Positions 1-8,488 of a stretch of 64,000 nt of DNA are shown here, piece after piece. The DNA is from Hartmannibacter diazotrophicus (GTDB taxonomy: Bacteria; Pseudomonadota; Alphaproteobacteria; Rhizobiales; Pleomorphomonadaceae), in contig NZ_LT960614.1 in the NCBI RefSeq assembly GCF_900231165.1, positions 1,548,550-1,612,549 of the forward strand, given 5' to 3'. Position 1 is the first letter of the stretch. Each line of letters starts with the position of its first letter. The notes below the pieces were generated by a model, which was given only the letters and a program-made list of their open reading frames with translations, did no database searches and was not told where the DNA came from. The translations under genes were made by a program, and so were the position numbers.

Positions 1-2
1 TG

Positions 3-1775
3 GGCCATCGCTATCACCGCGGCGTCCTCGGGGCGTGGCCCTTCAGCCGCTATCCGGATCTCGTGCGCCACAGCGAAACCTTCTTCGACCGCCACGGCGA
101 CAAGAGCGTCTTTCTTGCCCGCTTCATTCCCGGCGTCAGGGCCTTTGTTCCCTTGCTTGCCGGCGTCCTCAACATGGGCGTTGCCACCTTCTACACCGTG
201 AACGTCGCCTCGGCGCTCGTCTGGGCGCCCGTGCATGTCCTGTCGGGCATGCTGGTCGGCACGTCGGTTGGCATGCTGGGCGAAGCGGCCAAGCCGCTGG
301 CGCTGCTGCTGGTCGTCACCGTCATCGGGCTATGGGTGGTTGTGCAGGTGGTGCGCCTCACCCTGCGCCATGTGATGCCCGTCCTCCTGCTCGGTGCCGG
401 GCATACGCGCATCTGGGCAGAGAAGCAGCCGGGATGGCTGCCGCGTTATCTCGCCGCCGTGCTCGATCCGCAGCAGAGCGACGCGCGCGTGTTGGCCGCT
501 CTCATTCTCGTTCTGGCGGCCGGCGCGTGGACCTTCTTCGGCATTCTGGAAGACGTCGTCACCGGCGATCCGCTCGTTTACGCCGATCAGGCCATCTACA
601 ATATTTTTCAGGAGCTTCGCTCCGGCCCCGGCGATTCCATCATGATCGCGGTCACCGAACTCGGCGACACCAGCGTGGTCGTCGCCATGGTTCTGGCGGT
701 GCTTGGCTGGCTGCTGTGGAAGGGCGCCTGGCGGACGGCGGGCTACTGGCTGGCGGCCATTGCCGGCGCCTCGATGCTCAACACGGCGATCAAGGTCGCC
801 CTGCACCGCACCCGCCCGATCGGGGATCTCTACAACGGCTGGAGCGCCTTCTCCTTCCCGAGCGGGCACAGCACGATCAACTTCGTCCTCTACGGCTTCC
901 TTGCCTTTCTCCTGGCGCGCTTCGCGTCGGGCCGGATGAAGATCGCGATCGCCTTTACGGCAGCCTGTTTTGCCTTCGCGATCGCCTTCTCGCGCCTTTA
1001 TCTCGGCGCGCACTGGTTCTCCGATGTGGCGGGCGGTCTCGCGTTCGGCTCGGCATGGCTGGCGCTGCTTGTGCTCTTCTACATGCGCCGCCCGGCCGAA
1101 CGGCTGCCGACGGCGCCATTTGTTGCGGTCTGCCTTCTGGTGCTCGTCGGCTTCGGTGGGTTTCATGTCGATCGCAATCACGCACGGGACGTCGAGCGCT
1201 ATGCGGTTCGCACGGCCGTGCCGACGATGACGCTGGCCGACTGGCGGGGGACGCGATGGCAGGATCTGGCCGTCTGGCGCACCGACCTGACCGGAGAGCA
1301 GGAGGAGCCGCTGACCATCCAGTGGGCCGGCGATCTTGAACCCTTGCGAACGGCTTTGCTGGCAGAGGGGTGGCAGCCATCGCCGCCGTGGACCGTCGCC
1401 AACGCGCTGCATTGGTTGACGCCGGGCGCATCGCCTGAGGGCTTGCCCGTGGTCCCCCTGCTTTCCAGCGGCCAACCTTCCGGTTTGGCGCTCATCCTGC
1501 CGGAGCCGGCATCATCGGGTGCGCGCCACGTCTTCCGCCTTTGGCCCGCCAACTTCAATGTCATCGACGGTCGCAAGAGCCCGCTCTGGGTCGGGTCCGT
1601 CATCAATGAGCAGTTGGTCGCGCCGCTTTCATTGGTGACGATCCCGCGAATGCAGCCGGCCGACCGGCCGATGCTTGCGTCAATCGAAACGGCGCTGGCT
1701 AAGGCCGGCATCACGGTGGAACGTCACAGCCGTCCGGAAGGCACGAACCCGGTCCTGCTCGGGTTCGTGCCTTGA
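3..1775 (+). CDS. DedA / PAP2 phosphatase / LssY-type membrane protein (5' truncated)
   Basis: The reading frame is open to the left edge, so the N-terminus lies outside the window. The first about 110 visible residues are the end of a DedA (SNARE-associated) domain, with ARFIPGVRAFVPLLAG typical of that family. A PAP2 acid-phosphatase domain follows with all three motifs: KX6RP (nt 792-818), PSGH (858-869) and SRxxxxxHxxxD (about 990-1025). The last about 200 residues resemble the LssY C-terminal domain. The DedA-PAP2-LssY arrangement is known from proteobacteria. It is expected to sit in the inner membrane and dephosphorylate a lipid phosphate such as undecaprenyl-PP or phosphatidate, but the substrate is inferred. 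The gene is convergent with the TRAP operon. Confidence 0.85.
   Translation, partial: GHRYHRGVLGAWPFSRYPDLVRHSETFFDRHGDKSVFLARFIPGVRAFVPLLAGVLNMGVATFYTVNVASALVWAPVHVLSGMLVGTSVGMLGEAAKPLALLLVVTVIGLWVVVQVVRLTLRHVMPVLLLGAGHTRIWAEKQPGWLPRYLAAVLDPQQSDARVLAALILVLAAGAWTFFGILEDVVTGDPLVYADQAIYNIFQELRSGPGDSIMIAVTELGDTSVVVAMVLAVLGWLLWKGAWRTAGYWLAAIAGASMLNTAIKVALHRTRPIGDLYNGWSAFSFPSGHSTINFVLYGFLAFLLARFASGRMKIAIAFTAACFAFAIAFSRLYLGAHWFSDVAGGLAFGSAWLALLVLFYMRRPAERLPTAPFVAVCLLVLVGFGGFHVDRNHARDVERYAVRTAVPTMTLADWRGTRWQDLAVWRTDLTGEQEEPLTIQWAGDLEPLRTALLAEGWQPSPPWTVANALHWLTPGASPEGLPVVPLLSSGQPSGLALILPEPASSGARHVFRLWPANFNVIDGRKSPLWVGSVINEQLVAPLSLVTIPRMQPADRPMLASIETALAKAGITVERHSRPEGTNPVLLGFVP
1738..1773. terminator. 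Hairpin over the last codons of the PAP2 gene
   Basis: A 14-bp perfect inverted repeat (AAGGCACGAACCCG and its complement) with an 8-nt loop covers the final codons and reaches the TGA stop. It lies between two convergent genes. There is no clear T-run on either side, so its role as a terminator or mRNA 3'-end barrier is inferred. Confidence 0.4.
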
Positions 1776-1797
1776 GGCGGGGGAGATCCAGGCTCCG

Positions 1798-3123
1798 TCA
1801 GCGGCCCGTGATGCCCGGAAAGACGATCAGGGTCGCAACCGCCAGCACCTGAAGGCAGATGAAGGGCAGCAGCGACTTGAAGATGTCGCCGAGGCTGATC
1901 TCCGGTGGCGCGACGCTTTTCAGATAGAAGGCGGCGGGGCCAAAGGGCGGCGACAGGAACGAGACCTGCATGTTCATGGCGAAGAGCACGCCGAACCAGA
2001 CCGGATCGTAGCCGAGCTTGATGATGATCGGCACGAAGATCGGCATGGTCAAAAGCGCGATGCCGACCCAGTCGAGGAACATGCCGAGGACGAAGAGGAT
2101 CGCCATCATCACAAGCAGGACGACGGTCGGATTGTCAGAAACGCCGGTCAGAAGGTCGGAGACGAACTTGATGCCGCCCATCAGGTTGAAGACGCCGACG
2201 AGGGCGCTGGCGCCGATGCCGATCCACACGATCATGCCGCAGGTCGAGAGCGTCTGGAGAGCGGCATCACGGAGGAGCCGCAAGGAGAACTCGCCGCGCA
2301 CCACGGTGGAGAGGATCACGCCGGCAACGCCGACCGCCGAGGCCTCGGTCACCGAGGCGATGCCGCCGTAGATCGAGCCGAGCACGAAGGAAACGACCAG
2401 TGCCGGCAGGATCAGTCCCTTGAGCTTTGAAAGCTTCTTCGCAAAGGGAATGCCGTCGGGCTCCGGCACCGGCGCAAGCGACGGATTGAGCCAGGCGCGG
2501 ATCAGCACGTAGACGACATAGAACATCGCCAGCATGAAGCCGGGAATGAAGGCCGAGGTGAAGAGGTCGCCGATCGAGACGTTGGCGGTAAGACCGTAGA
2601 TGATGAGCACGATCGACGGCGGGACCATGGTGCCGAGCGAGCCGCCGGCGCAGATGACGCCGATCGCGAGATTGCGGTCGTAGCCGAGCCGCAGCATCTG
2701 CGGCAGGGCGATGAGGCCGAGAAGCACGATCTCGCCGCCGATGATGCCGCTCATGGCCGCGAGGATCACGGCGACGAAGATGGTCTGCACCGCGATGCCG
2801 CCGCGCAGCCGTCCGCCGATCAGGCGCATCGCGTCGAAGAGGTCTCGGGCGATGCCGGACCGGTCGAGGATCGCCGCCATCAGCACGAACATCGGCACGG
2901 AGACGAAGACGAAGGACGAGACGAAGGAATAGACGCGGCTGGTGATCAGCGGCACGGCCATCGGGCCGAACCAGCCGACCGCGAAGATGAGGGCGACGAG
3001 CAGCGTGACGAAGGCAAGCGGGATGCCGAGCACCAGAAGCGCCAGCATCAGGCCGAACATCACCAGTGTGCCGAGTTCGACGCCGAGCGATTTCAGATTG
3101 AAGAGAAAGTCGAGGGCGTGCAT
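1798..3123 (-). CDS. dctM: TRAP transporter large permease (DctM family)
   Basis: The product is 441 residues, usual for DctM subunits (about 425-440), and hydrophobic throughout with about 12 predicted membrane spans. The N-terminus (VMFGLMLALLVLGIPLAFV) and the GSLGTMVPPSI stretch are characteristic. It forms the ion-coupled solute channel of a tripartite ATP-independent periplasmic transporter. Its ATG overlaps the dctQ stop by one base (TGATG), so the two are translationally coupled. It is the last gene of gntK-dctP-dctQ-dctM. The substrate is not determined by this subunit; the gluconokinase suggests gluconate or a related sugar acid. Confidence 0.92.
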   Translation of the reverse strand: MHALDFLFNLKSLGVELGTLVMFGLMLALLVLGIPLAFVTLLVALIFAVGWFGPMAVPLITSRVYSFVSSFVFVSVPMFVLMAAILDRSGIARDLFDAMRLIGGRLRGGIAVQTIFVAVILAAMSGIIGGEIVLLGLIALPQMLRLGYDRNLAIGVICAGGSLGTMVPPSIVLIIYGLTANVSIGDLFTSAFIPGFMLAMFYVVYVLIRAWLNPSLAPVPEPDGIPFAKKLSKLKGLILPALVVSFVLGSIYGGIASVTEASAVGVAGVILSTVVRGEFSLRLLRDAALQTLSTCGMIVWIGIGASALVGVFNLMGGIKFVSDLLTGVSDNPTVVLLVMMAILFVLGMFLDWVGIALLTMPIFVPIIIKLGYDPVWFGVLFAMNMQVSFLSPPFGPAAFYLKSVAPPEISLGDIFKSLLPFICLQVLAVATLIVFPGITGR

Positions 3124-3695
3124 CAGCGCGCCTCCCGCTTCGCAACGGCCCGGCGGGCGTGATTGATCGCAAGGATCACGAACTGCACCGTCATCACGGC
3201 CATGACAGCCAGCAGGAAGAGCTTGAGAAGGGCAGGGAAGGGCGGGTCCCAGGCGCTGCCCGAGGTTTCCAGGTGAATGGAGCCGTCAGGGCGGAAGATG
3301 GCGCGCTTGACGAGTTCCCACGACGCCCACGCGAAGAAGGCGGAAGCAATCGCCGAGATGATCGAGATGATCACGTCCAGCCCCCGGCGCACGGTTGGGC
3401 TCACGGCATCGTAGATCAGGACGACGCGGATATGGCTGTCGCGGGCGGTGCAGTAGAGCCCGCCGTAGACGAAGGCGAGCGCGCACAGGAAGACGGTCGT
3501 CTCGTGCGCCCAGATCGTCGGCGCGTTGAAGACATAGCGCAGCACCACTTCCTGGATCAGGATCAGCATTGCGGCGAGGAGTCCGAGGGCGAAGATCAGT
3601 CCGCCCTTGTCGATCGCCTTGCCGAGCCAGCCTGCTTCCGGGATCGCATACCGCTCCTCGCGCGGCATTTCGAACTCACCTTCCGGCAGCGCCAT
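3123..3695 (-). CDS. dctQ: TRAP transporter small permease (DctQ family)
   Basis: A 190-residue membrane protein with four hydrophobic segments and a typical DctQ core (AMLILIQEVVLRYVFNAP, then WAHETTVFLCALAFVYGG). The start is MALPEGEF because GGGAGG lies 6 nt upstream; a start five codons earlier (MWEDN) has no ribosome-binding site. It pairs with DctM in the inner membrane. It follows dctP after a 157-nt gap that holds a strong hairpin, and overlaps dctM by one base. Confidence 0.9.
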   Translation of the reverse strand: MALPEGEFEMPREERYAIPEAGWLGKAIDKGGLIFALGLLAAMLILIQEVVLRYVFNAPTIWAHETTVFLCALAFVYGGLYCTARDSHIRVVLIYDAVSPTVRRGLDVIISIISAIASAFFAWASWELVKRAIFRPDGSIHLETSGSAWDPPFPALLKLFLLAVMAVMTVQFVILAINHARRAVAKREAR

Positions 3696-3778
3696 GTTGT
3701 CCTCCCACATATGAGAAATGCGGCCTGAAGCGGGATGAGATCAGGCGACCGTTCATCCCGCCCCGAACGTTGGTCGGA

Positions 3779-3819
3779 GCATCGGGCCGAAAACCGGTTC
3801 CGGCGTTTCGGCCCGATGC
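3779..3819. repeat. REP-like palindrome between dctP and dctQ
   Basis: The arms GCATCGGGCCGAAA and TTTCGGCCCGATGC (14 bp, perfect) surround a 13-nt loop containing ACCGGTTCC. Related sequences, with CCGAAAA followed by a GGTTTTCGG-like arm, appear at about 12778-12820 and 61008-61042. This resembles the palindromic intergenic repeat common in Hyphomicrobiales. Its position after dctP could stabilise or partly terminate the transcript so that the binding protein outnumbers the permeases; that is inference. Confidence 0.6.
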
Positions 3820-3852
3820 CTTGGCTGCATTCCCTTGGTCTTGTTGGTTTGG

Positions 3853-4881
3853 TCAGTCCAGATTGACGAGCCCGTTGTCCTGCAGATAGGCGACCAGCAC
3901 GTCGTAGACCTTCTTGGCGTTGGCCGACTTTTCGGCGACCTTTTCCCACTGGCCGATCGCGATCTTGCGGAACTTGGCGCGTTCCTCGTCCGACCAGTTG
4001 TGGATGTGGATCTTGCCGCCGGCCTCGGCCTGCTTCACGGCCTCCTTGTCCTTCTCGGAAAGCACCTCGACTTCATGCAGGGCGAAGTCGTGAACGCTTT
4101 CGGTGAGGGTCGTCTTGATGTCGTCCGGCAGCTCGTCCCACTTCTGCTTGTTCATCGAGATTTCGACGAGCGGCATCGAGTGGAAGCCCGGATAGACCGG
4201 GTTTGGGGCGATGTCGTTGAGGCCCTGGGCCTGGTTGGTCGAAAAGACGGTGTAGTCGGCCGCGTCGATCACGCCTTTGTCGAGCGAGGTGAAGACTTCC
4301 GAACCGGGCAGGTTGACCGGCGCGGCGCCTGCGGCGGCGAAGACCTGCTGCACGAGGCCTTCCGGCGCACGCATCTTGAGGCCCTTGAGGTCGGCAACGC
4401 CGTCGAGCGGCACCTTGGAGACGAGGGATTCCAGGCCCGGCGTGGTCGCACCGATGAAGTGCAGGCCATAGGGCTCGAGCAGCGAGTTCATGAGCTCGTT
4501 GCCGCCGCCCTTCTCCATGAAGTCGAACATCTGCTGCGGATCGGACCAGGCGCCGACCGGATTGGCGATGAGGCCGAAGGCGGCGTCCTTGCCGGCGAAA
4601 TAGGACGTGTCGGTGATATGGCCGTCGAGGATTCCGGCGGCGATGGCGTCCTGGGTTTCCTGATGCTCGACGATGCTGCCGACGGGCAGCAGTTCGATCT
4701 CGACCTTGCCGCCGGTCTTCTCGGCGACCGACTTGGCCCAGCCCTGCTGCAGCTCGAAATTCGGATTGCCGGCCGGGTCGCTCGACTGGAACTTGAACGA
4801 ATAGTCGGCGGCCCAGACGGGGCCGGCGATCGCCACGGTGGCCACGGCGGCAAGCGTCACTTTAGCAAAAGACTTCAACAT
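3853..4881 (-). CDS. dctP: TRAP transporter periplasmic solute-binding protein (DctP family)
   Basis: A 342-residue secreted protein with a Sec signal peptide (hydrophobic run VTLAAVATVAIAGPVWA, cleavage near AWA/AD). The DctP family shows in the GWAKSVAEKTGGKVEIELLP segment, the LKMRAPEG motif and the NKQKWDELP motif near the C-terminus. The start is MLKSFAK because GGGAGGA lies 6-7 nt upstream; a frame 25 codons longer overlaps gntK and would destroy the signal peptide. It captures the substrate for DctQM. A sugar acid is likely from linkage to gluconokinase. Confidence 0.9.
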   Translation of the reverse strand: MLKSFAKVTLAAVATVAIAGPVWAADYSFKFQSSDPAGNPNFELQQGWAKSVAEKTGGKVEIELLPVGSIVEHQETQDAIAAGILDGHITDTSYFAGKDAAFGLIANPVGAWSDPQQMFDFMEKGGGNELMNSLLEPYGLHFIGATTPGLESLVSKVPLDGVADLKGLKMRAPEGLVQQVFAAAGAAPVNLPGSEVFTSLDKGVIDAADYTVFSTNQAQGLNDIAPNPVYPGFHSMPLVEISMNKQKWDELPDDIKTTLTESVHDFALHEVEVLSEKDKEAVKQAEAGGKIHIHNWSDEERAKFRKIAIGQWEKVAEKSANAKKVYDVLVAYLQDNGLVNLD

Positions 4882-4920
4882 GCTCTTTCCTCCCATTGTC
4901 AAAGACTGAAACATTCGTCC

Positions 4921-4945
4921 CGCTGAGCGACCTCCTCGCTCAGCG
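4921..4945. promoter_or_regulatory. Hairpin with GGAGG loop at the gntK-dctP junction
   Basis: CGCTGAGCGA and TCGCTCAGCG form a 10-bp perfect stem. On the minus (coding) strand the 5-nt loop reads GGAGG. It overlaps the last codons of gntK and precedes dctP by 39 nt. It may be an mRNA stability or processing element; the Shine-Dalgarno-like loop may be chance. Confidence 0.4.
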
Positions 4946-5485
4946 TCTTTCGTCACCGTTCCCGATCAGTGGGGTGACAAATGAAATGGCCTCGGCCGTC
5001 ATCTCCTGTTGCGTCTGCCCGACATCGATCCGGATCAGCGGCGCCTCGTCCTCGGTCGGCGGCTCCAGATCGGCAAGCTGGCTGGCCAGCAGGCTCGTCG
5101 GCATGAAGTGGTCCTTGCGGCCCGTCATGCGCTCGTGGATCAGGTCGGGCGAGCCGGTGAGATGCACGATGGCGAAGCGGCCGAGCTTCTCGCGCAGCCG
5201 TTCGCGATAGCTCCGCTTCAGGGCCGAGCAGGCGAAGACGACGGGGCGGGACGGATCGGCTTCCATGGTGCCGGCGACGACGTTGCCGAGGGCATCGAGC
5301 CAACTCCAGCGCATGTCGTCGTTGAGCGGCTGGCCGGCGCGCATGGCATCGACATTCTGCTTGGGATGAAAATCGTCCGCCTCGACGACGCCGCAATGGA
5401 GCGCATCGGCGATCGACTGCGCCAGCGTCGTCTTGCCGACGCCGCAAACCCCCATCACCAGGACCGACGAAACCTCGCTCGCCAC
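4940..5485 (-). CDS. gntK: Gluconokinase
   Basis: A 181-residue cytosolic kinase, matching the usual 170-180, that phosphorylates gluconate to 6-phosphogluconate. The Walker A loop GVCGVGKTT is at residues 12-20, followed by ADDFHPKQNVDAMRAGQPLND, the conserved gluconokinase segment, and ACSALKRSYRERLR. The start is GTG with GGAGGA 7 nt upstream. It is the first gene of the gntK-dctPQM operon and diverges from a LacI regulator, with an operator just upstream of its ribosome-binding site. Confidence 0.93.
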   Translation of the reverse strand: MASEVSSVLVMGVCGVGKTTLAQSIADALHCGVVEADDFHPKQNVDAMRAGQPLNDDMRWSWLDALGNVVAGTMEADPSRPVVFACSALKRSYRERLREKLGRFAIVHLTGSPDLIHERMTGRKDHFMPTSLLASQLADLEPPTEDEAPLIRIDVGQTQQEMTAEAISFVTPLIGNGDERR

Positions 5486-5500
5486 GATCTTTCCTCCGAA

Positions 5501-5516
5501 ATGTTAGCGCTGTCAT
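5501..5516. promoter_or_regulatory. LacI-type operator upstream of gntK
   Basis: ATGTTAGCGCTGTCAT is an imperfect palindrome (12 of 16 positions symmetric) centred on AGCGCT, the CG-centred architecture of LacI/GntR-family operators. It lies 16 bp from the gntK start and within the 109-bp gap between gntK and the LacI gene. Repression of gntK-dctPQM relieved by a sugar acid is inferred. Confidence 0.65.
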
Positions 5517-5594
5517 ATGGCATTTTTCTGCGACCTGTCAAATTTCCTGCTATAGAAATTCTCTACACATTGAATAATAAGAGGAAACGAGGGG

Positions 5595-6611
5595 ATGAAC
5601 GAACGGAGAGTGACGCTAGCCTCCGTCGCGGAGCGGGTTGGCGTTAGCGCAATCACCGTTTCAAGGGCCCTGCGCACCCCGGAAAAGGTCTCGCCGCCGC
5701 TTCTTGAAAAAATCCAGCGCGCTATCGCCGATCTCGGCTACGTGCCGGACCCGGCGGCCCGCGCCCTTGCGTCCGGGCGCACCAACGTCATCGGCGTGCT
5801 CATCCCGTCGGTCACCAACAACGTCTTTTCCGATGTCTTGCGCGGCATCTATGCGGCGGTGGAAGGTGAGCCCTTCGAGATCCAGCTCGGCAATTCGCGC
5901 TATTCTCCCGTCATGGAGGAGACCCTCTTGCGGGTCTTTCTCAGCCAGAAGCCGGCCGGCCTGATCGTCGCCGGCATCGACCAGTCGGCCGCCTCCCGCA
6001 AGATGCTGGAGACGGCGCCCTGTCCGACGGTCCAGATCATGGAGCTTGGGCCCGATCCGATCGACATGATGATCGGCTTCTCGCACTACGACGGCGCCGC
6101 CGCCGCGACCCGCCACCTGCTGGAGACCGGCAGCCGCTATCCCGCCTTCGTCGGCGCGCGGATGGACCCGAGAACCCAGCGCCGCTTTGCCGGTTTCCGC
6201 GACACATGCGAGGCGGCGGGGCTCTTCTCCGAGGCGCGCTGCATCACCACGCCGGCGCCTTCGACCGTCACGCTCGGCACGCAGCTGTTCGCCGACCTAA
6301 TCGCCCGCCATCCGAAGATCGACGGCGTCTTCTGCAACAACGACGACCTCGCCCTCGGCATTCTCTTCGAGGCCCAGCGGCGGCACATTCGCGTGCCGGC
6401 CGACCTGACGATCTGCGGCTTCAACGACCTTGAGATGATGGCGGTCGCCGAGCCTTCGATCACCAGCGTGCGCACCTACCGCTACGACATGGGGCGGCGG
6501 GCGATCGAGATGATATCGGCGCGGATCAGGGGAGGGGACGGCGACACGCCCGCCGTCGTCGATCTCGGCTTCCAGCTTCAGCCGCGCCAGAGCACGGCGA
6601 GGGCCGGATAG
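5595..6611 (+). CDS. LacI-family transcriptional regulator of the gluconate module
   Basis: A 338-residue protein of normal LacI length. The N-terminal helix-turn-helix and hinge are classic (VTLASVAERVGVSAITVSRA, residues 6-25; then YVPDPAARALASGR), and a periplasmic-binding-protein-like sensor domain starts at NVIGVLIPSVTNNVF. The start follows AGGAAACGAGGGG. It diverges from gntK-dctPQM and is expected to repress that operon in the absence of gluconate or 6-phosphogluconate. It resembles GntR of the LacI family, but the effector is inferred from neighbours only. Confidence 0.88.
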   Translation: MNERRVTLASVAERVGVSAITVSRALRTPEKVSPPLLEKIQRAIADLGYVPDPAARALASGRTNVIGVLIPSVTNNVFSDVLRGIYAAVEGEPFEIQLGNSRYSPVMEETLLRVFLSQKPAGLIVAGIDQSAASRKMLETAPCPTVQIMELGPDPIDMMIGFSHYDGAAAATRHLLETGSRYPAFVGARMDPRTQRRFAGFRDTCEAAGLFSEARCITTPAPSTVTLGTQLFADLIARHPKIDGVFCNNDDLALGILFEAQRRHIRVPADLTICGFNDLEMMAVAEPSITSVRTYRYDMGRRAIEMISARIRGGDGDTPAVVDLGFQLQPRQSTARAG

Positions 6612-6657
6612 GCCCCGCCGGTTGGCGCTCTCGGTTCGTGCGGCCGGTCTTGCCGCC

Positions 6658-7386
6658 TCAGATCGAGCGCTGGTTCACCCGCTTGGAAAGCGCCTCGGCG
6701 CTCTCCACCCGCTCCGAATAGCGGTCGACCAGATAGGACGAGCGGCCGCGCACCATAAAGGTGAACTTCACCAGTTCCTCCATCACGTCGACGATCCGGT
6801 TGTAGTAGGGCGAGGGCTTCATCCGCCCGGCCTCGTCGAACTCGGCAAAGGCCTTCGGCACCGAGGACTGGTTCGGGATGGTCACCATCCGCATCCAGCG
6901 CCCGAGGATACGCATCTGGTTGACCGCGTTGAAGCTTTGCGATCCACCCGAAACCTCCATCACGGCCAGCGTCTTGCCCTGCGTCGGCCGGACGGCGCCG
7001 AGCGACAGCGGTAGCCAGTCGATCTGCGCCTTCATGATGCCGGTCATCGCGCCATGGCGTTCGGGCGACACCCAGACCATGCCTTCCGACCACTGGGCAA
7101 GGTCGCGTAACTCGGCGACCTTCGGATGATCGACCGGGGCGCCATCGGGCAGCGGCAGCCCTTCGGGAGAAAAGATGCGCGTCTCGGCCCCGAAATACTG
7201 CAGCAGGCGGGCGGCCTCCTCGGCGGCAAGGCGCGAATAGGAGCGCTCGCGCAGGGAACCGTAGAGCAGCAGGATGCGGGGCGGATGGCCGGGATCGCCA
7301 TCGGCCGCCAGCAATGACGAGTCGATGGGCCTGATCTGTTCCGGATCGATGTTGGGCAGGTCCAAGGCGGTCACGCGATCGGTCAT
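6658..7386 (-). CDS. arsH: ArsH, NADPH-dependent FMN reductase (organoarsenical resistance)
   Basis: A 242-residue flavodoxin-fold protein. GSLRERSYS (residues 43-51) is the FMN-phosphate loop of Ars[22 protein letters not shown] and the [13 protein letters not shown] segment are diagnostic. In rhizobia ArsH oxidises trivalent organoarsenicals and reduces quinones and azo dyes. The start (MTDRVTALD) overlaps the arsC stop in ATGA; a longer in-frame start would lie inside arsC. It is the last gene of the ars operon and convergent with the LacI gene. Confidence 0.93.
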   Translation of the reverse strand: MTDRVTALDLPNIDPEQIRPIDSSLLAADGDPGHPPRILLLYGSLRERSYSRLAAEEAARLLQYFGAETRIFSPEGLPLPDGAPVDHPKVAELRDLAQWSEGMVWVSPERHGAMTGIMKAQIDWLPLSLGAVRPTQGKTLAVMEVSGGSQSFNAVNQMRILGRWMRMVTIPNQSSVPKAFAEFDEAGRMKPSPYYNRIVDVMEELVKFTFMVRGRSSYLVDRYSERVESAEALSKRVNQRSI

Positions 7387-7790
7387 GCGCCGGTGCCCTT
7401 CACCACCTCGCCATCCTCCTTGGTGAACTCGATGTCCGGATTTTCCAGGATTTCCAGAACCACCTCGGACGGCCGGCAAAGCCGGACGCCCTTCGGCGCC
7501 ACCACGATGGGCCGATTGATCAGGATCGGATGCGCCATCATGGCGTCGATGAGCTCTTCGTCGCTGAGTTCGGGATTGTCGAGCCCGAGATCGCCATAGG
7601 GTGTTCCCTTCTGCCGCAGAACCTCGCGCACGCTGAGCCCGGAGGCTGCGATCAGCTCCTTCAGCCTTTCGCGCGTCGGCGGGGTCTTGAGATACTCGAT
7701 GACCTCCGGCTCGGCGCCGCTCGCGCGGATCATGGCAAGGGTGTTGCGGGAGGTGCCGCAGGCGGGGTTGTGGTAAATCGTGACGCTCAT
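7383..7790 (-). CDS. arsC: Arsenate reductase, glutaredoxin-coupled type
   Basis: A 135-residue protein of the Spx/ArsC thioredoxin-fold family. The active-site [11 protein letters not shown] puts the catalytic cysteine at residue 11. [18 protein letters not shown] near residues 93-110 matches the conserved arsenate-binding RPIV...R segment. It reduces As(V) to As(III) with glutathione and glutaredoxin. It overlaps both neighbours by 4 nt (ATGA), so aqpS, arsC and arsH are translationally coupled. It is the second arsenate reductase of the cluster. Confidence 0.93.
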   Translation of the reverse strand: MSVTIYHNPACGTSRNTLAMIRASGAEPEVIEYLKTPPTRERLKELIAASGLSVREVLRQKGTPYGDLGLDNPELSDEELIDAMMAHPILINRPIVVAPKGVRLCRPSEVVLEILENPDIEFTKEDGEVVKGTGA

Positions 7791-8488
7791 GAGGAACTCT
7801 CTGGGTGTATGGGAATGTGGCCCGCCGAGGGGATGCGCAACAGCCAGGACATCAGCGCGAAGGCGAGAACGGCGCCGATGATCTGCGCCACGATGAAGCC
7901 CGGAAGGTCCACCGGGCGAATGCCGGAAAAGGTGTTGGTGAAGGCTCTGGCGATGGCGACCGCCGGATTGGCGAAGGACGTCGACGCGGTGAACCAGTAG
8001 GCCGACGTGATGTAGAGCCCGACGAGCCACGGAACCGCCGTCCGCTCGAACCGGATGCCGCTGAGGATGACGGCAACGAGCCCGAAGGCCGCGACGATTT
8101 CGGAAAACCACTGCGGGCCGCCGCTGCGGACATGCTCGGAGGCCTGCAGGACCGGCAGGGCGAACATCAGATGCGCCGCAAGCGTGCCGGCAATGCCGCC
8201 GATGATCTGGACGAGGACATAGGCTGCTCCGTCCTGCGCCGTCAGATCCTTGCGCAAGACGAAGACGAGCGTCACCGCCGGGTTGAAATGCGCCCCCGAA
8301 ATGGGGCCGAGGATCGAGATCAGAACGACCAGAATGGCTCCGGTCGCGATCGTGTTGGCCAGAAGCGCGAGTGCCGTGTCGCCGGTCAGGCTCTCGGCCA
8401 TGATGCCGGACCCGACGACGGCGGCCACAAGGAGCCCGGTGCCGAGGGCCTCGGCAACCAGGCGGCGGGAAAGATCGATACCCGCCAT
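7787..8488 (-). CDS. aqpS: AqpS-type aquaglyceroporin (arsenite channel)
   Basis: A 233-residue MIP-family channel with six predicted spans and two NPA boxes (HFNPAV, N69; FANPAV, N174). The arginine that normally follows the second NPA in the selectivity filter is Val177, and Thr49 occupies helix 2. From memory both match residues discussed for Sinorhizobium meliloti AqpS, which replaces an arsenite pump by letting As(III) leave down its gradient. No arsB or acr3 pump gene is in the cluster, which supports this role. It starts directly after the stop of the upstream phosphatase-type reductase. Confidence 0.9.
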   Translation of the reverse strand: MAGIDLSRRLVAEALGTGLLVAAVVGSGIMAESLTGDTALALLANTIATGAILVVLISILGPISGAHFNPAVTLVFVLRKDLTAQDGAAYVLVQIIGGIAGTLAAHLMFALPVLQASEHVRSGGPQWFSEIVAAFGLVAVILSGIRFERTAVPWLVGLYITSAYWFTASTSFANPAVAIARAFTNTFSGIRPVDLPGFIVAQIIGAVLAFALMSWLLRIPSAGHIPIHPESSS

